NCBI GenBank assembly: GCA_003327455.1
Contig: QOQU01000003.1
Coordinates: 124,001 to 188,000, forward strand
Source: Anaerolineae bacterium
GTDB lineage: Bacteria > Chloroflexota > Anaerolineae > Anaerolineales > UBA4823
DNA length: 64,000 nucleotides
Direction: 5' to 3'
Part shown: piece by piece, positions 43,884 to 53,115 of the stretch
Layout of the letters: each line of letters opens with the position of its first letter
Position numbering within the stretch: the stretch's first letter is position 1
The notes under the pieces: model-generated
The model's database searches: none
Told to the model about the DNA's origin: nothing
What the model saw: the letters and a program-made list of their open reading frames with translations, nothing else
Made by a program: the position numbers and the translations under genes

Positions 43884-44310
43884 TACCGAATTTACAATTC
43901 GCACCTTTGAATTCCCGGGTGATTACCAGGCGGTGATTGAACTATGGAGGACTGCCGGTGAAGGGGTTCACCTTGGAGACTCCGATTCATTTGATGAGAT
44001 AGCTAAAAAAATTGAACGCGATCCGCAACTGTTTCTGGTTGCTGAAAAAGAAGGTCGCCTGGTTGGAGCAGTGATGGGAGGCTTTGATGGGCGCAGAGGC
44101 CTGGTGTATCATTTAGCCGTTGACCATGCGGAACGAAAACTGGGTATTGCAACGGCTTTAATGGAAGAGTTGGAAAAGCGTCTTAAGGCAATCGGCTGCC
44201 GGCGGGCATATCTATTGGTGACCCCTGAAAATCACGTGGCTCAGCAATTTTATGAGAAGCGCGGCTGGCAACGCATGGAGATTTTAACCTATGGAAAAAA
44301 TCTTGAGTGA
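43876..44310 (+). CDS. GNAT acetyltransferase (RimI/YpeA-like)
   Basis: A 144-aa GNAT enzyme. The acetyl-CoA loop is LAVDHAERKLGIATALMEELE, and the last motif is NHVAQQFYEKRGWQ. The YpeA/RimI type acetylates protein N-termini or small amines; the target is not clear. The ATG at 43876 overlaps the PHP gene by 8 bases, and the end overlaps the molybdopterin gene by 20, so this is a tight operon. Confidence 0.85.
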   Translation: MSDTEFTIRTFEFPGDYQAVIELWRTAGEGVHLGDSDSFDEIAKKIERDPQLFLVAEKEGRLVGAVMGGFDGRRGLVYHLAVDHAERKLGIATALMEELEKRLKAIGCRRAYLLVTPENHVAQQFYEKRGWQRMEILTYGKNLE

Positions 44311-44824
44311 AATCCGTTTTGCTATTCTAACTATCTCGGATCGATCAGCCCGAGGGGAAAGGGAAGACGCCAGCGGACCTGCCTTGAAACAGGCTGTTGA
44401 GCAATACGGTGGAAAGGTCTTCTTGCAGAAGATTGTAGCTGATGAGCAAAGAGCAATCGAAGAGATTTTACGGGATTGGTGTGACACAGATGCAGTAGAT
44501 GTGATTCTGACAACGGGTGGGACCGGCTGCGCCCCACGCGATGTTACTCCCGAAGCCACTGCGGCGGTGATCGAACGTCCGGTGCCGGGCATTGCTGAAG
44601 CCATTCGCTCAGCCAGCCTTAAAATCACCCCTCATGCAATGCTCTCTCGCGGCATTGCTGGAATCCGTAAACGGGTTTTAGTGATCAATTTACCTGGCAG
44701 TCCAAAGGGAGCGGTGCAGAGTTTCGAGATTGCTTTACCGGTGATCCCCCATGCTGTCCAGTTATTGCGGGAAAATGCGGCAGCCGAACTGGGCCATACC
44801 TCCCAAAACTTGATAAAATCATAG
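44291..44824 (+). CDS. Molybdenum cofactor biosynthesis protein, MoaB/Mog family
   Basis: Adenylates molybdopterin before metal insertion (MogA/MoaB reaction); 177 aa. Motifs are LTISDRSARG near the N-terminus, LTTGGTGCAPRDVTPEAT and INLPGSPKGAVQ. MoaB and MogA are hard to tell apart by sequence alone. No other cofactor gene is here. It overlaps the GNAT gene by 20 bases and lies 21 bases before lepB. Confidence 0.88.
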   Translation: MEKILSEIRFAILTISDRSARGEREDASGPALKQAVEQYGGKVFLQKIVADEQRAIEEILRDWCDTDAVDVILTTGGTGCAPRDVTPEATAAVIERPVPGIAEAIRSASLKITPHAMLSRGIAGIRKRVLVINLPGSPKGAVQSFEIALPVIPHAVQLLRENAAAELGHTSQNLIKS

Positions 44825-44845
44825 TGAAGGAATTGAACTAGCGGT

Positions 44846-45445
44846 ATGGAAGAATTTCGTTCTGAGATTGTGCCAGATATTCCTCCTGAGGATGATCAAG
44901 ACCAGGCAGGCAAGTTCAAGCGCACCTTGTTGGATATACTTGAGACGCTTGTTTTATCCTTGTTGCTTTACTTCGGGATCAACGCTGTCTCAGCCCGCAT
45001 TCGGGTTGAGTCGATCAGTATGCTTCCTACCTTGGAGGCGGGAAATTACGTTATCGTCAACAAACTTGCCTATAAGTTTGGCACTCCATCTCGAGGAGAT
45101 ATCATAATTTTCCGTTATCCTCCCGACCCTCAGCGAGAACCATATATCAAACGCGTGATTGGGTTACCGGGCGATGTCGTGCGGGTCAGCGGAGGAGTCG
45201 TTTATGTCAACGATCAACCTCTGGTTGAGCCTTACATTAGTGCCCCACCGGATTATGAGGGCACCTGGGAGGTACCGCAAGGGTATTTGTTTGTGTTGGG
45301 AGATAACCGTAATCGCTCCTCAGATTCCCATAGTTGGGGAATGGTGCCCTTCGAAAACGTTATCGGCAAAGCCTGGATTGTCTACTGGCCGCCGCAAGCC
45401 TGGAAGATTTTGGATTACCATACCGCAGTAGCAGCCGGGGATTGA
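44846..45445 (+). CDS. lepB: Signal peptidase I
   Basis: Membrane serine protease that removes signal peptides of exported proteins; 199 aa. One transmembrane segment is at about residues 28-50 (LDILETLVLSLLLYFGINAV). The catalytic Ser is in SISMLPTLEAG, the Lys in YIKRVIGLPGD, and GDNRNRSSDSHSWG is the family's box E. The single membrane helix and the short length are like Gram-positive SipS-type enzymes. An intrinsic terminator follows. It is the last gene of the run that begins with lon. Confidence 0.95.
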   Translation: MEEFRSEIVPDIPPEDDQDQAGKFKRTLLDILETLVLSLLLYFGINAVSARIRVESISMLPTLEAGNYVIVNKLAYKFGTPSRGDIIIFRYPPDPQREPYIKRVIGLPGDVVRVSGGVVYVNDQPLVEPYISAPPDYEGTWEVPQGYLFVLGDNRNRSSDSHSWGMVPFENVIGKAWIVYWPPQAWKILDYHTAVAAGD

Positions 45446-45494
45446 CAAATCACCGTCAGAACAATCACCCCGGTGGTTTGGATTCGCAGATTGT

Positions 45495-45536
45495 TATGGA
45501 CTGTGGAAGTCATCCTTCCACAGTCCATAGATTTTT
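45495..45536 (+). terminator. Strong intrinsic terminator after lepB
   Basis: TATGGACTGTGGAAG (45495-45509), loop TCATC and CTTCCACAGTCCATA (45515-45529) form a perfect 15-bp stem, followed by GATTTTTA. It ends the lon-to-lepB run and faces the acyl-CoA dehydrogenase gene. Confidence 0.92.
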
Positions 45537-45600
45537 AGGGAGCGTTGTGGTTAGAAGGGTATCTCCATGAATTCGGCTGCTCTCCAGGTGGGTATAGAAG

Positions 45601-46764
45601 TTAAGACTTGAGCAATTGACGGGCGATAACGAGGCGTTGGATTTCGCTGGTGCCTTCCCCAATTGTCATCAATCGCGCATCTCGGTAAATCCGCTCTACC
45701 GGGTATTCGCGGCTATACCCATAACCTCCATGAATCTGGATGGCATTACGGCACACGCGTTCAGCCATTTCACTGGCGAACAGCTTTGCCATGGCAGCCT
45801 CTTTTGTGTAGCGCTTTCCTTGATCTTTCAACCAGGCAGCATAGTACACCATCATGCGAGCGGCATGGATTTCAGTAGCGGCGTCGGCTAACATCCACTG
45901 GATGGCTTCCTGTTCAGCAATCGGTAGCCCAAAGGCTCTTCGTTCTTTCGCATACTCAAGTGCCGCCTCAAAGGCTGCTTGAGCCAGACCAACGGATAGG
46001 GCAGCGATCCCAATTCGACCGCCATCCAGTACCTGTAAAGTCTGGCGGAGGCCGTCTCCCCGCCTACCCAGCAAATGGTTTTGGGGCACGCGTACCTGTT
46101 GATAAGTGATCGCATGGGTAGGCGACCCTTTGAGACCCATCTTTTTTTCGGGAGGATCAATGTGCAAGCCAGCCTGGTTTCCAGGCACCAGGATCAGGCT
46201 GAAGTCATCCGATGCGCGATCGTTATCATGACGCACCAGGGTGATGATATATTCTGCTATCCCGGCATTTGTGCACCACATTTTTGTCCCGTTGATCACC
46301 CAGTGATCTCCTTCAAGGTGAGCGTGGCAATTGATGCCGCGCAGATCGGATCCGGCTGCCGGCTCGGTCAAAGCCAGAGCGGCTAATCCACTGGGGCTGC
46401 CATCCTTTCGCCGACCGCTTGCCACGCTGGGAAGGTAAGTCTGCTTAAGCTCTTCTCCTCCAAATAGGGTAAGAGGCGCGCAACCTAACCCGTTATGGGC
46501 AGCAATCGAGAGAGCAGTGCTGCCACAGCCCCATCCTAATTCTTCAATGGCAATGGCTGCACTGATGGCATCCACTCCTGCCCCGCCATATTCTTCCGGG
46601 ACATTTAAACCCAAAAGGCCTAAAGTGCCCATTTTGTGAATAGCTGTCCAGTTAACTTCGCTGTTTTCGTCAACATCCTTTGCCTTCGGCTTGACTTCCT
46701 GGACAACAAAATCGTGCACGGCTTCTTTCCACATTCGCTGTTCCGGGTTCAATTCAAAATCCAT
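45601..46764 (-). CDS. Acyl-CoA dehydrogenase
   Basis: FAD enzyme that oxidises acyl-CoA to enoyl-CoA; 387 aa. Segments [17 protein letters not shown] and [22 protein letters not shown] (each a short motif) match the family, and the catalytic Glu is expected near [16 protein letters not shown]. The ATG at 46764 has GGAGGG upstream; an ATG seven codons earlier has none. No electron-transfer flavoprotein or thiolase gene is adjacent, so the chain length and pathway remain open. Confidence 0.93.
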   Translation of the reverse strand: MDFELNPEQRMWKEAVHDFVVQEVKPKAKDVDENSEVNWTAIHKMGTLGLLGLNVPEEYGGAGVDAISAAIAIEELGWGCGSTALSIAAHNGLGCAPLTLFGGEELKQTYLPSVASGRRKDGSPSGLAALALTEPAAGSDLRGINCHAHLEGDHWVINGTKMWCTNAGIAEYIITLVRHDNDRASDDFSLILVPGNQAGLHIDPPEKKMGLKGSPTHAITYQQVRVPQNHLLGRRGDGLRQTLQVLDGGRIGIAALSVGLAQAAFEAALEYAKERRAFGLPIAEQEAIQWMLADAATEIHAARMMVYYAAWLKDQGKRYTKEAAMAKLFASEMAERVCRNAIQIHGGYGYSREYPVERIYRDARLMTIGEGTSEIQRLVIARQLLKS

Positions 46765-46929
46765 TTTTCCCTCCGCAGATTTCAAACCGTTGAATGGAAT
46801 AGGTAGTTGGTGAATTTGCCTTTGAACGCCTGTTGATGGAGCACCAAATTATCCTGCAAAGAACTGGAGTAGTGACGCAATCATATTGTTTGGAGAAGCG
46901 GCGGTGATGCGGGTTGCTAAATCCTTCTC

Positions 46930-47469
46930 TCAGGGAGTGACGATAACAGTGCAACGGAAAGAGGCATTCCATAGTTTCAAGAAACGCCCTTCCTCCAGCC
47001 AATCCAGTTCTGTCCGCTCGAACTGGGTATTGGCAAATCCGAACCCCCAGCCAGGTCGATAAGCAACCAGAGTCATGACGTGTGCCCAAAGAGGATACCA
47101 GGAGAGGAGGATTGGCAGATACAGAATTGGACGCGATAGATGCTCAATTAACTGATTTATCTGGATAAAAAACCGCCAACGAGACGCTAAACCATACTGT
47201 CGCAGGACATCTACAATCCCCCAAGGGAAGGTTGCCCAATTGGGGATGCGCCGAATTACTGGCACGTGACCCCTCCAGACTGGCTTGTTCATCTCCTGGG
47301 CGAGTTCCAATGGGTTGACCCTTTGGTGGGTGAAGGCATGAATAAGGGTAGCTGCTGTGAAAGGCGCGCAGTCGTTGCGATTGCCCTGATAGAGAAGGTT
47401 TTGAAGGATTTGCTCGGCAAACGGAGAAACGATCTCGCGCAACGATCCCGTTTCCTCTATGGCGTTCAT
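46930..47469 (-). CDS. Peptidase C39-like protein
   Basis: A 179-aa protein. GNRNDCAPFTAATLI near residue 30 has the Cys of a papain-fold C39-like domain, and WAHVMTLVAY near residue 128 the expected His. A hydrophobic stretch (ILYLPILLSWYPLW) just before the His is part of the fold rather than a clear membrane segment. The ATG at 47469 is 7 nt after a TAAAAT box on the minus strand and has no ribosome site, so it may be leaderless. The substrate is unknown. It might cleave or bind secreted peptides, but no ABC exporter is beside it. Confidence 0.7.
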   Translation of the reverse strand: MNAIEETGSLREIVSPFAEQILQNLLYQGNRNDCAPFTAATLIHAFTHQRVNPLELAQEMNKPVWRGHVPVIRRIPNWATFPWGIVDVLRQYGLASRWRFFIQINQLIEHLSRPILYLPILLSWYPLWAHVMTLVAYRPGWGFGFANTQFERTELDWLEEGRFLKLWNASFRCTVIVTP

Positions 47470-47476
47470 TGATTGT

Positions 47477-47482
47477 ATTTTA
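47477..47482 (-). promoter_or_regulatory. -10 box (TAAAAT) close to the C39-like gene start
   Basis: TAAAAT on the minus strand ends 7 nt before the ATG at 47469 with no Shine-Dalgarno sequence. No clear -35 is visible. Confidence 0.4.
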
Positions 47483-47603
47483 ACCTTAAAGAACTTGCAG
47501 GGTTTGTGAAAGGTGAAGGAATTTTCATTCGTGATTAGAGCTTATAAGATGACGTTTATAATGGGGAAAATTTAGAGCGTGTATTATATGGAGATAGATC
47601 TCT

Positions 47604-48398
47604 ATGACTGTGCTTTTGATAACAGGGGCTTCGTCAGGGATTGGAGCTGAGATTGCTCGCCTGGCTGCCAGGCAGGGCTATGATCTGGCGGTGGTCGCAC
47701 GGCGACTGGAGCGATTAGAAGCTTTACGTCAGGAATGTGAGCCTTATGGAGTCAGAGTCTTAACCATCCAGGCAGACCTGGCGCAATACTCCCAGGTACA
47801 GATGGTCGCTCAGACCACTTTACAGTTTTTTGGGCAGGTCGATGTTCTGATCAATAATGCGGGGTTCGGCAGGCTGAATTGGTTGGAAAGGCTGGATGGT
47901 GAAAAAGATATTGCGGCTCAAATACAGGTCAACCTTATTGCTTCGATACAACTCACCCGTCATTTGTTGCCTGGCATGATTGCCAATCGAGCCGGGCATA
48001 TTATCAACATTGCTTCGCTCGCAGCCTGGGTAGCCACGCCTACCTACAGCGTCTATGCAGCCAGCAAATTTGGTTTACACGGCTTTACCGAGGCGCTACG
48101 AAGGGAGGTTGCCCACTATGGCGTCCATGTTTCGGGAGTCTATCCGGGTGGGGTAGAGACCGAATTTGCCCAGAAGGCGGGGATTGAACGGAAGACCCAC
48201 ATCACAACGCCGCGCTGGATGCGCCTGACTGCCGGACAGGTTGCCAGAGCGACGCTTGATCTCATCCGCCATCCTCGCCCTTGGGTGATTCTGCCGGGTT
48301 ATATGAAGATCTTGATCTGGCTTAATCATTCCATGCCTGCCCTGGTCGATTGGCTGGTTCAGATAGGATTTGTTGCTCGGGAACGGACAGCGTCTTGA
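47604..48398 (+). CDS. Short-chain dehydrogenase/reductase
   Basis: A classical SDR of 264 aa. TGASSGIGAEIAR is the cofactor loop, NNAGFG the stabilising motif, and YSVYAASKFG holds the catalytic Tyr and Lys at Y-x3-K. The C-terminus is hydrophobic (ILIWLNHSMPALVDWLV), which may attach it to the membrane. GGAGA precedes the ATG, with TATAAT at 47557-47562 about 40 bases upstream. It is divergent from the C39-like gene. The substrate is unknown. Confidence 0.88.
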   Translation: MTVLLITGASSGIGAEIARLAARQGYDLAVVARRLERLEALRQECEPYGVRVLTIQADLAQYSQVQMVAQTTLQFFGQVDVLINNAGFGRLNWLERLDGEKDIAAQIQVNLIASIQLTRHLLPGMIANRAGHIINIASLAAWVATPTYSVYAASKFGLHGFTEALRREVAHYGVHVSGVYPGGVETEFAQKAGIERKTHITTPRWMRLTAGQVARATLDLIRHPRPWVILPGYMKILIWLNHSMPALVDWLVQIGFVARERTAS

Positions 48399-48413
48399 GA
48401 AATAGAGCAGAAG

Positions 48414-49313
48414 CTAGCGATCGATTTCGATATCTTGATAAGAGAGAGGGTCATCAACAGGTTCGAGGTGGGTAAACACCGCAGCTCCGGTAAGCGACTT
48501 CCGGATATCCGCTTCGACCTCTTCGGCAAGATGATGACTTCGATGAGTTGACCAACGGCCTGGAACGAGGATGTGAAAGGAAATAAAACGTCGCCCGGCT
48601 GCCTGGCGGGTCCGTAAGGCATGAAATTGAACGCCTTGAGAGCGATATTTATCGAAGATAGCCTGGACGGTCTGTTGATCTTCGGTGCTTAGAGCAGTAT
48701 CCATGAGGCCGTAAACCGAGCGTTGCAGCAAATTGTAAGCTGTGCGGAGAATGTTCAGGGCAACCAATATGGCGATGATCGGATCTAAGATGGACCATCC
48801 ACTGATCGCAACGACACCTACAGCCAGGATCACCCCCGCAGATGTATAAACATCGGTCATCAGATGATAGGCATCTGCTTCGAGACTGATTGAGTTGAAT
48901 TTCTTGCCTGTCCGCAGTAAAACCTGGGCAACGATTAAATTGATCAGAGAAGCAAACGCCGAAACTATCAATCCTAAAGGTATCTGCTCAAGCGGTTGAG
49001 GGTTCAGAATGCGTTGGATCGCCGAATAAATTATTGCAAGCGAGGCACTTGCAATCAGGAAACCTTCCGTAAAACTGGCAAAGTATTCTGCTTTACTGTG
49101 GCCATAATTGTGTTGCTCATCGGCTGGTCGGGCTGCAATCATCAACATCACCAATGTGACTACGGCAGCGATCAGATTGACCAGAGACTCAACGGCATCC
49201 GAAAGTAAGCCAACTGAGCCGGTAATCAGATAAGCAATGCTCTTGAGCGAAATCGTGCTAAGGGCAGCTCCGATGGACAACCAGGCATATTTTGTCAATG
49301 TAGAACGATCCAT
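48414..49313 (-). CDS. Cation diffusion facilitator transporter
   Basis: A 299-aa CDF metal exporter with about six membrane segments and a C-terminal cytoplasmic metal domain. The second metal-site helix has EADAYHLMTDVYTS with HxxxD. In the first helix the site reads AVESLVNL, with Glu and Asn where zinc exporters such as YiiP have two Asp. That variant is common in a subset of CDF proteins and may change metal preference (iron, manganese or zinc). It converges on the SDR gene with a 15-base gap. Confidence 0.9.
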   Translation of the reverse strand: MDRSTLTKYAWLSIGAALSTISLKSIAYLITGSVGLLSDAVESLVNLIAAVVTLVMLMIAARPADEQHNYGHSKAEYFASFTEGFLIASASLAIIYSAIQRILNPQPLEQIPLGLIVSAFASLINLIVAQVLLRTGKKFNSISLEADAYHLMTDVYTSAGVILAVGVVAISGWSILDPIIAILVALNILRTAYNLLQRSVYGLMDTALSTEDQQTVQAIFDKYRSQGVQFHALRTRQAAGRRFISFHILVPGRWSTHRSHHLAEEVEADIRKSLTGAAVFTHLEPVDDPLSYQDIEIDR

Positions 49314-49465
49314 GGTTTACACCTGCATTGTTGCCTTAGTTAAGTGTAAGCATCTCTTCCAGCAATCGAACTCTATCTGGAAACCGAGTCTAATCCTATT
49401 TTGTGATCTTGTCGAGAAATCAGGAACGTGGAAAATACCCCAGGATAAAGATTTTTTGTTAACTT

Positions 49466-49936
49466 TTATTCAGCTTCTTTGGTAGTTTGAAGTCGCTCGC
49501 TTTGCAGATAGCTAATGCCATTGCGGACCTGAGTTAGAGACCGCTCTAATTCCATCTCAAGGCGACGCAGAGTTTCTAAAACATAGGCATCTGCTTCGCG
49601 GCGGGTGTTTTCTTGTTCGATTCTTGCTTCAGCAAGGATTTGTTCAGCGCGAGCGTGGGCAGCCTGGACAATTGCCTCACGCTCGACCATCTGGTCACGT
49701 TTTTCTTTGGCAATTGCCAACGTACGATTGGCTTCTTCTTGAGCTTGGGCTAAGATGCGATCTTTTTGGGCAAGGAGTTGTTGCGCTTTTTTGACTTCTT
49801 CGGGGATCAAGGCGCGCATCTGGTCGATGATTTCGAAGACTCGTTCCTCATCCACGATGATATTGTGGGTAAAAGGTAACTGGCGGCTTTCGTTAAGCAC
49901 TTCCTCCAAACGGTCTATTAAATGCATGATGTCCAT
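49466..49936 (-). CDS. Coiled-coil SepIVA/DivIVA-like protein
   Basis: A 156-aa protein, almost entirely helical after residue 25. It has long heptad-rich Glu/Ala/Arg segments (AQAQEEANRTLAIAKEKRDQ, part), typical of coiled coils. The first 25 residues (LIDRLEEVLNESRQLPF) resemble the short N-terminal motif of the mycobacterial SepIVA family. That gene also lies beside coaD in Actinobacteria, and the same order is found here. It likely has a role in envelope growth or division, by analogy. AGGGAAG precedes the ATG. It follows coaD by 107 bases. Confidence 0.68.
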   Translation of the reverse strand: MDIMHLIDRLEEVLNESRQLPFTHNIIVDEERVFEIIDQMRALIPEEVKKAQQLLAQKDRILAQAQEEANRTLAIAKEKRDQMVEREAIVQAAHARAEQILAEARIEQENTRREADAYVLETLRRLEMELERSLTQVRNGISYLQSERLQTTKEAE

Positions 49937-50043
49937 AAGAGTCTTCCCTAACTTTGCGAGTTAAAATCTACTATCAATAGATTACACGCAAACTGCTTTT
50001 TCGTCAACATAGATTGCAAGGAATATGCCATGATTGCAAAAAA

Positions 50044-50568
50044 TCAATCTCGCAACGAGGTGGTTGGGACGATTTGTTGACTTTCGCCTAACTCGCGGAA
50101 ACGACGTTTGAGCGCTTCAGCGACCAAAGGTGGCACCATGGTGCTGACATCCCCGCCCAGCGAGGCGACTTCTCTAACCGTGGAGGACGACAAAAAAGTA
50201 TGTTCTTCGGCGGTGATAAAAGCAACTACCTCGATTTCTGGTGCAAGGTGATGGTTGGCTAATGCCATGCGGAATTCATATTCAAAATCTGAAAACACCC
50301 GTAAACCACGCACGATTACCTGGGCATTAATTTTGCGGCAAAATTCAACGGTTAACCCGCTGTAACCCATTACCGTAATTTTGGGGTTTCCGGCAAAGGT
50401 TTCCAGGGTCATCTGAATCCGTTCTTGAGGGGAAAATAAAAGCGTTTTCAATGGGCGATCGTAAACTGCGACCACCAATTCATCAAACAGATTGGCTGCT
50501 CTTTGGGCAATGTCAATGTGTCCAAAATGAATGGGATCAAAGGTGCCGGGAAAAACTGCGCGGATCAT
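50044..50568 (-). CDS. coaD: Phosphopantetheine adenylyltransferase
   Basis: Adds AMP to 4'-phosphopantetheine, the next-to-last step of coenzyme A synthesis; 174 aa. FPGTFDPIHFGHIDIAQRA holds the HxGH nucleotidyl-transferase motif, and FLSSSTVREVASLGGDV is the second ATP-binding motif. GAGGTAAT precedes the ATG. It follows recG by 44 bases on the same strand, an arrangement shared by many bacteria. Confidence 0.96.
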   Translation of the reverse strand: MIRAVFPGTFDPIHFGHIDIAQRAANLFDELVVAVYDRPLKTLLFSPQERIQMTLETFAGNPKITVMGYSGLTVEFCRKINAQVIVRGLRVFSDFEYEFRMALANHHLAPEIEVVAFITAEEHTFLSSSTVREVASLGGDVSTMVPPLVAEALKRRFRELGESQQIVPTTSLRD

Positions 50569-50612
50569 ATTACCTCACTAAAGAGTTGTGAAGGATAGGA
50601 AATTGAAAACGT

Positions 50613-53087
50613 TTAACTGATATCACTGGTTGTTTCCTGCCAAAAGCGATCGATGCGTTCGGCGAGCAGCCGATGCTCGGGTTTTTCCAGAAGCGGGTCT
50701 TCGGTAAAGAGGGCTTGGGAATGTTCTCTTACTTTTTCGATCAGGTGTAAATTGGTATAGCTGGCAAAGCGAAGTTGAGCAAAGCCGGACTGTCGGGTGC
50801 CCAAGAAATCACCAGGACCACGTTGGCGCAGGTCGTGTTCGGCTAAAACAAATCCATCCTGGGTTTGAGCCATGACCATTAATCGTTCATTCTCGGCTTC
50901 GTCAGCCGTTTCAGGGATCAAGATACAATAAGCCGGATCGTTGCCACGACCGACTCGACCGCGAAACTGGTGTAGTTGGGCTAATCCAAAGCGATTTGCA
51001 CCTTCGACAACCATTACGGTTGCCTGAGGGACGTCTACGCCGACTTCGACAACTGAAGTAGAGACCAGAATTTGTATTTCGCCTGTTTGGAACTGTCGCA
51101 TCACGGCTTCTTTTTCGTCTGCTTTCAGACGACCATGCAGTAAGCCTAGACGGAGATTGGGAAATACTTCCTCCTGCAGGCGTTTGTACTCTTCTACCGC
51201 GGATAGGCTCTGGCTTTTGTCGCTTTCCTCTACCAGTGGGTAGATGATAAAAGCCCGTTTTCCTTGCTCGACTTGAGATTCTATCAGGCGGTAAACCCGT
51301 TCTCGTTCGTGAGGGTAGACGACAAACGTATTGATCGGTTGCCTGCCAGGAGGCATTTCATCCAGAAGGGTCAGGTCAAGGTCGCCATAGAGGGTTAAAG
51401 CCAGCGAGCGCGGGATAGGAGTTGCCGTCATCACCAAGAGATGCGGGTTTTCCCCTTTTGCGCGTAGCAACGCCCGTTGTTCTACCCCAAACCGATGTTG
51501 CTCGTCTACAACGATAAATTGCAAATCATGGAATTGCACCGCTTCCTCGATCAGCGCATGGGTGCCGATGAGGATTTTGATCTGGTTGTTTGTCAGTTGA
51601 TCAAAGATTTCGCTCCGTTCGGAATCGGGGGTGGCGCCGGTCAATAAGCGGATAGCCGAAGCAGGAAGCTTAACCGGGTCTTGCCTGTCCTCAGAGCCAT
51701 CAGACTCATCCAGTGTAGCCAGAAGCTTCAGGAAGGTGCGATAGTGCTGTTCGGCTAAAATGCTGGTTGGTGCCATAATGGCGGATTGAGCGTTATGATG
51801 GGCGATCAATGCTGCGATACCAGCGGCGACAACTGTCTTTCCTGAGCCAACATCTCCTTGCAGGAGGCGGTTCATCGGTCTACCTGAAGATAAATCGTTA
51901 AGAGCCTGGTGCAGGGCTCGCTCTTGAGCCTGGGTCAGGCGATAGGGCAGGCTGGCTTTAAACTGATCGAGCCAGGCTGGTGGGGCATGGAATGGGCGGC
52001 CAGGTCGTTGTTGCCATTCATACTTGTGGCGTAAAACCCCCATTTGCAAAAAGAAGATCTCATCAAAAGCGAGACGATAGCGGGCTTGTTCCAGATTCTC
52101 GATGGAGTCGGGGAAATGTGTCTGGTAGACAGCTTTGGATAGTTCCATCAATTGAGCAGATTGCCGGATAGATGCCGGCATGTAATCGACTAATTTGGGG
52201 GCATAGCGGTCAACCACCTGTTTGATTGTACGCCGTAGCCATCGCTGGGTGATGTTTTCCGTTAGACGATAGACGGGGACAATGCGACCGCTGTGTAACA
52301 ACTCTTTATCTAATGGTTCGATTTCTGGATTGACGAAAACCAATCGTCCAAGATATTGATCGATGCGCCCTGCAACGGCATACGGCTCGCCGATCTGGAG
52401 CTTTTGAGCCTGCCAGGGTTGGTTAAAGATCGTAATGCGGATTCCGCCTGTGCCATCGCTGAGTACAGCTTCAACAATGGAGCGTTTAGAAGGCGATTTT
52501 CGCTCCGTTACAGACTGAATGACACCGATGACGGTAACTTCTTCGCCATACAGGAGACTGTGGATTGGTTTCAGATTCGAGTAATCGTCGTAGCGTCGCG
52601 GGAAATAGTAAAGTAAATCTTCGAGTGTAAATAAACCTAATTTCGCTAATACATTGGCATATTTTTGACCGATACCGGGTAATACCGTAATGGAAGCTTG
52701 CAAAGCTTTCAGGTCAAGTTGTCCTTCAAGACTCGTGCTGGTTTGTTTTGGATGTGCAGTTTTGGAGAAAGGTTTGGGTTGTGAGGTTGGTTTTGCGATA
52801 TTTTCCGGTGCGGCCTGCGGGAAAGCTGGAATGTCATCTGCTGTACTTTGCAATGTCTTCCAAAGATTTTCGAGCGTCTGGGCTCGTTCTTGAAATGAAA
52901 GTTGAGGGTATAGCTGGAGAGCAGATTGAACTTCCAGGATAAGAGCCTCGTCCAATTTATCCTGACGGGCTTCTGCTGTCCAACGCTCCAGGATGCGATC
53001 TAGACCACCGATTACAGCGCGGTTAAAGAATTGGTTTTCGGCTTCGATGCGAAAAATATTATATAGTTTCTGGATGGAAGGCTTCAT
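50613..53087 (-). CDS. recG: ATP-dependent DNA helicase RecG
   Basis: Branch-migrating helicase that remodels stalled replication forks; 824 aa. An extra N-terminal region of about 150 residues, ending in a Pro/Thr/Ser linker, precedes the wedge domain. The wedge runs from about residue 165. Walker A GDVGSGKT, DEQHRF, MTATPIPRSLAL and the C-terminal helicase motifs (VGVDVPQATVMVVE, QFRGRVGRG) follow. The open frame reaches 53159, but that would overlap the DegV gene. The ATG at 53087 starts 28 bases after that gene, lacks a ribosome site and has TAAAAT 7 nt upstream. Confidence 0.95.
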   Translation of the reverse strand: MKPSIQKLYNIFRIEAENQFFNRAVIGGLDRILERWTAEARQDKLDEALILEVQSALQLYPQLSFQERAQTLENLWKTLQSTADDIPAFPQAAPENIAKPTSQPKPFSKTAHPKQTSTSLEGQLDLKALQASITVLPGIGQKYANVLAKLGLFTLEDLLYYFPRRYDDYSNLKPIHSLLYGEEVTVIGVIQSVTERKSPSKRSIVEAVLSDGTGGIRITIFNQPWQAQKLQIGEPYAVAGRIDQYLGRLVFVNPEIEPLDKELLHSGRIVPVYRLTENITQRWLRRTIKQVVDRYAPKLVDYMPASIRQSAQLMELSKAVYQTHFPDSIENLEQARYRLAFDEIFFLQMGVLRHKYEWQQRPGRPFHAPPAWLDQFKASLPYRLTQAQERALHQALNDLSSGRPMNRLLQGDVGSGKTVVAAGIAALIAHHNAQSAIMAPTSILAEQHYRTFLKLLATLDESDGSEDRQDPVKLPASAIRLLTGATPDSERSEIFDQLTNNQIKILIGTHALIEEAVQFHDLQFIVVDEQHRFGVEQRALLRAKGENPHLLVMTATPIPRSLALTLYGDLDLTLLDEMPPGRQPINTFVVYPHERERVYRLIESQVEQGKRAFIIYPLVEESDKSQSLSAVEEYKRLQEEVFPNLRLGLLHGRLKADEKEAVMRQFQTGEIQILVSTSVVEVGVDVPQATVMVVEGANRFGLAQLHQFRGRVGRGNDPAYCILIPETADEAENERLMVMAQTQDGFVLAEHDLRQRGPGDFLGTRQSGFAQLRFASYTNLHLIEKVREHSQALFTEDPLLEKPEHRLLAERIDRFWQETTSDIS

Positions 53088-53115
53088 TGGGATAATTTTA
53101 CCAGCCAAGTTTGGA

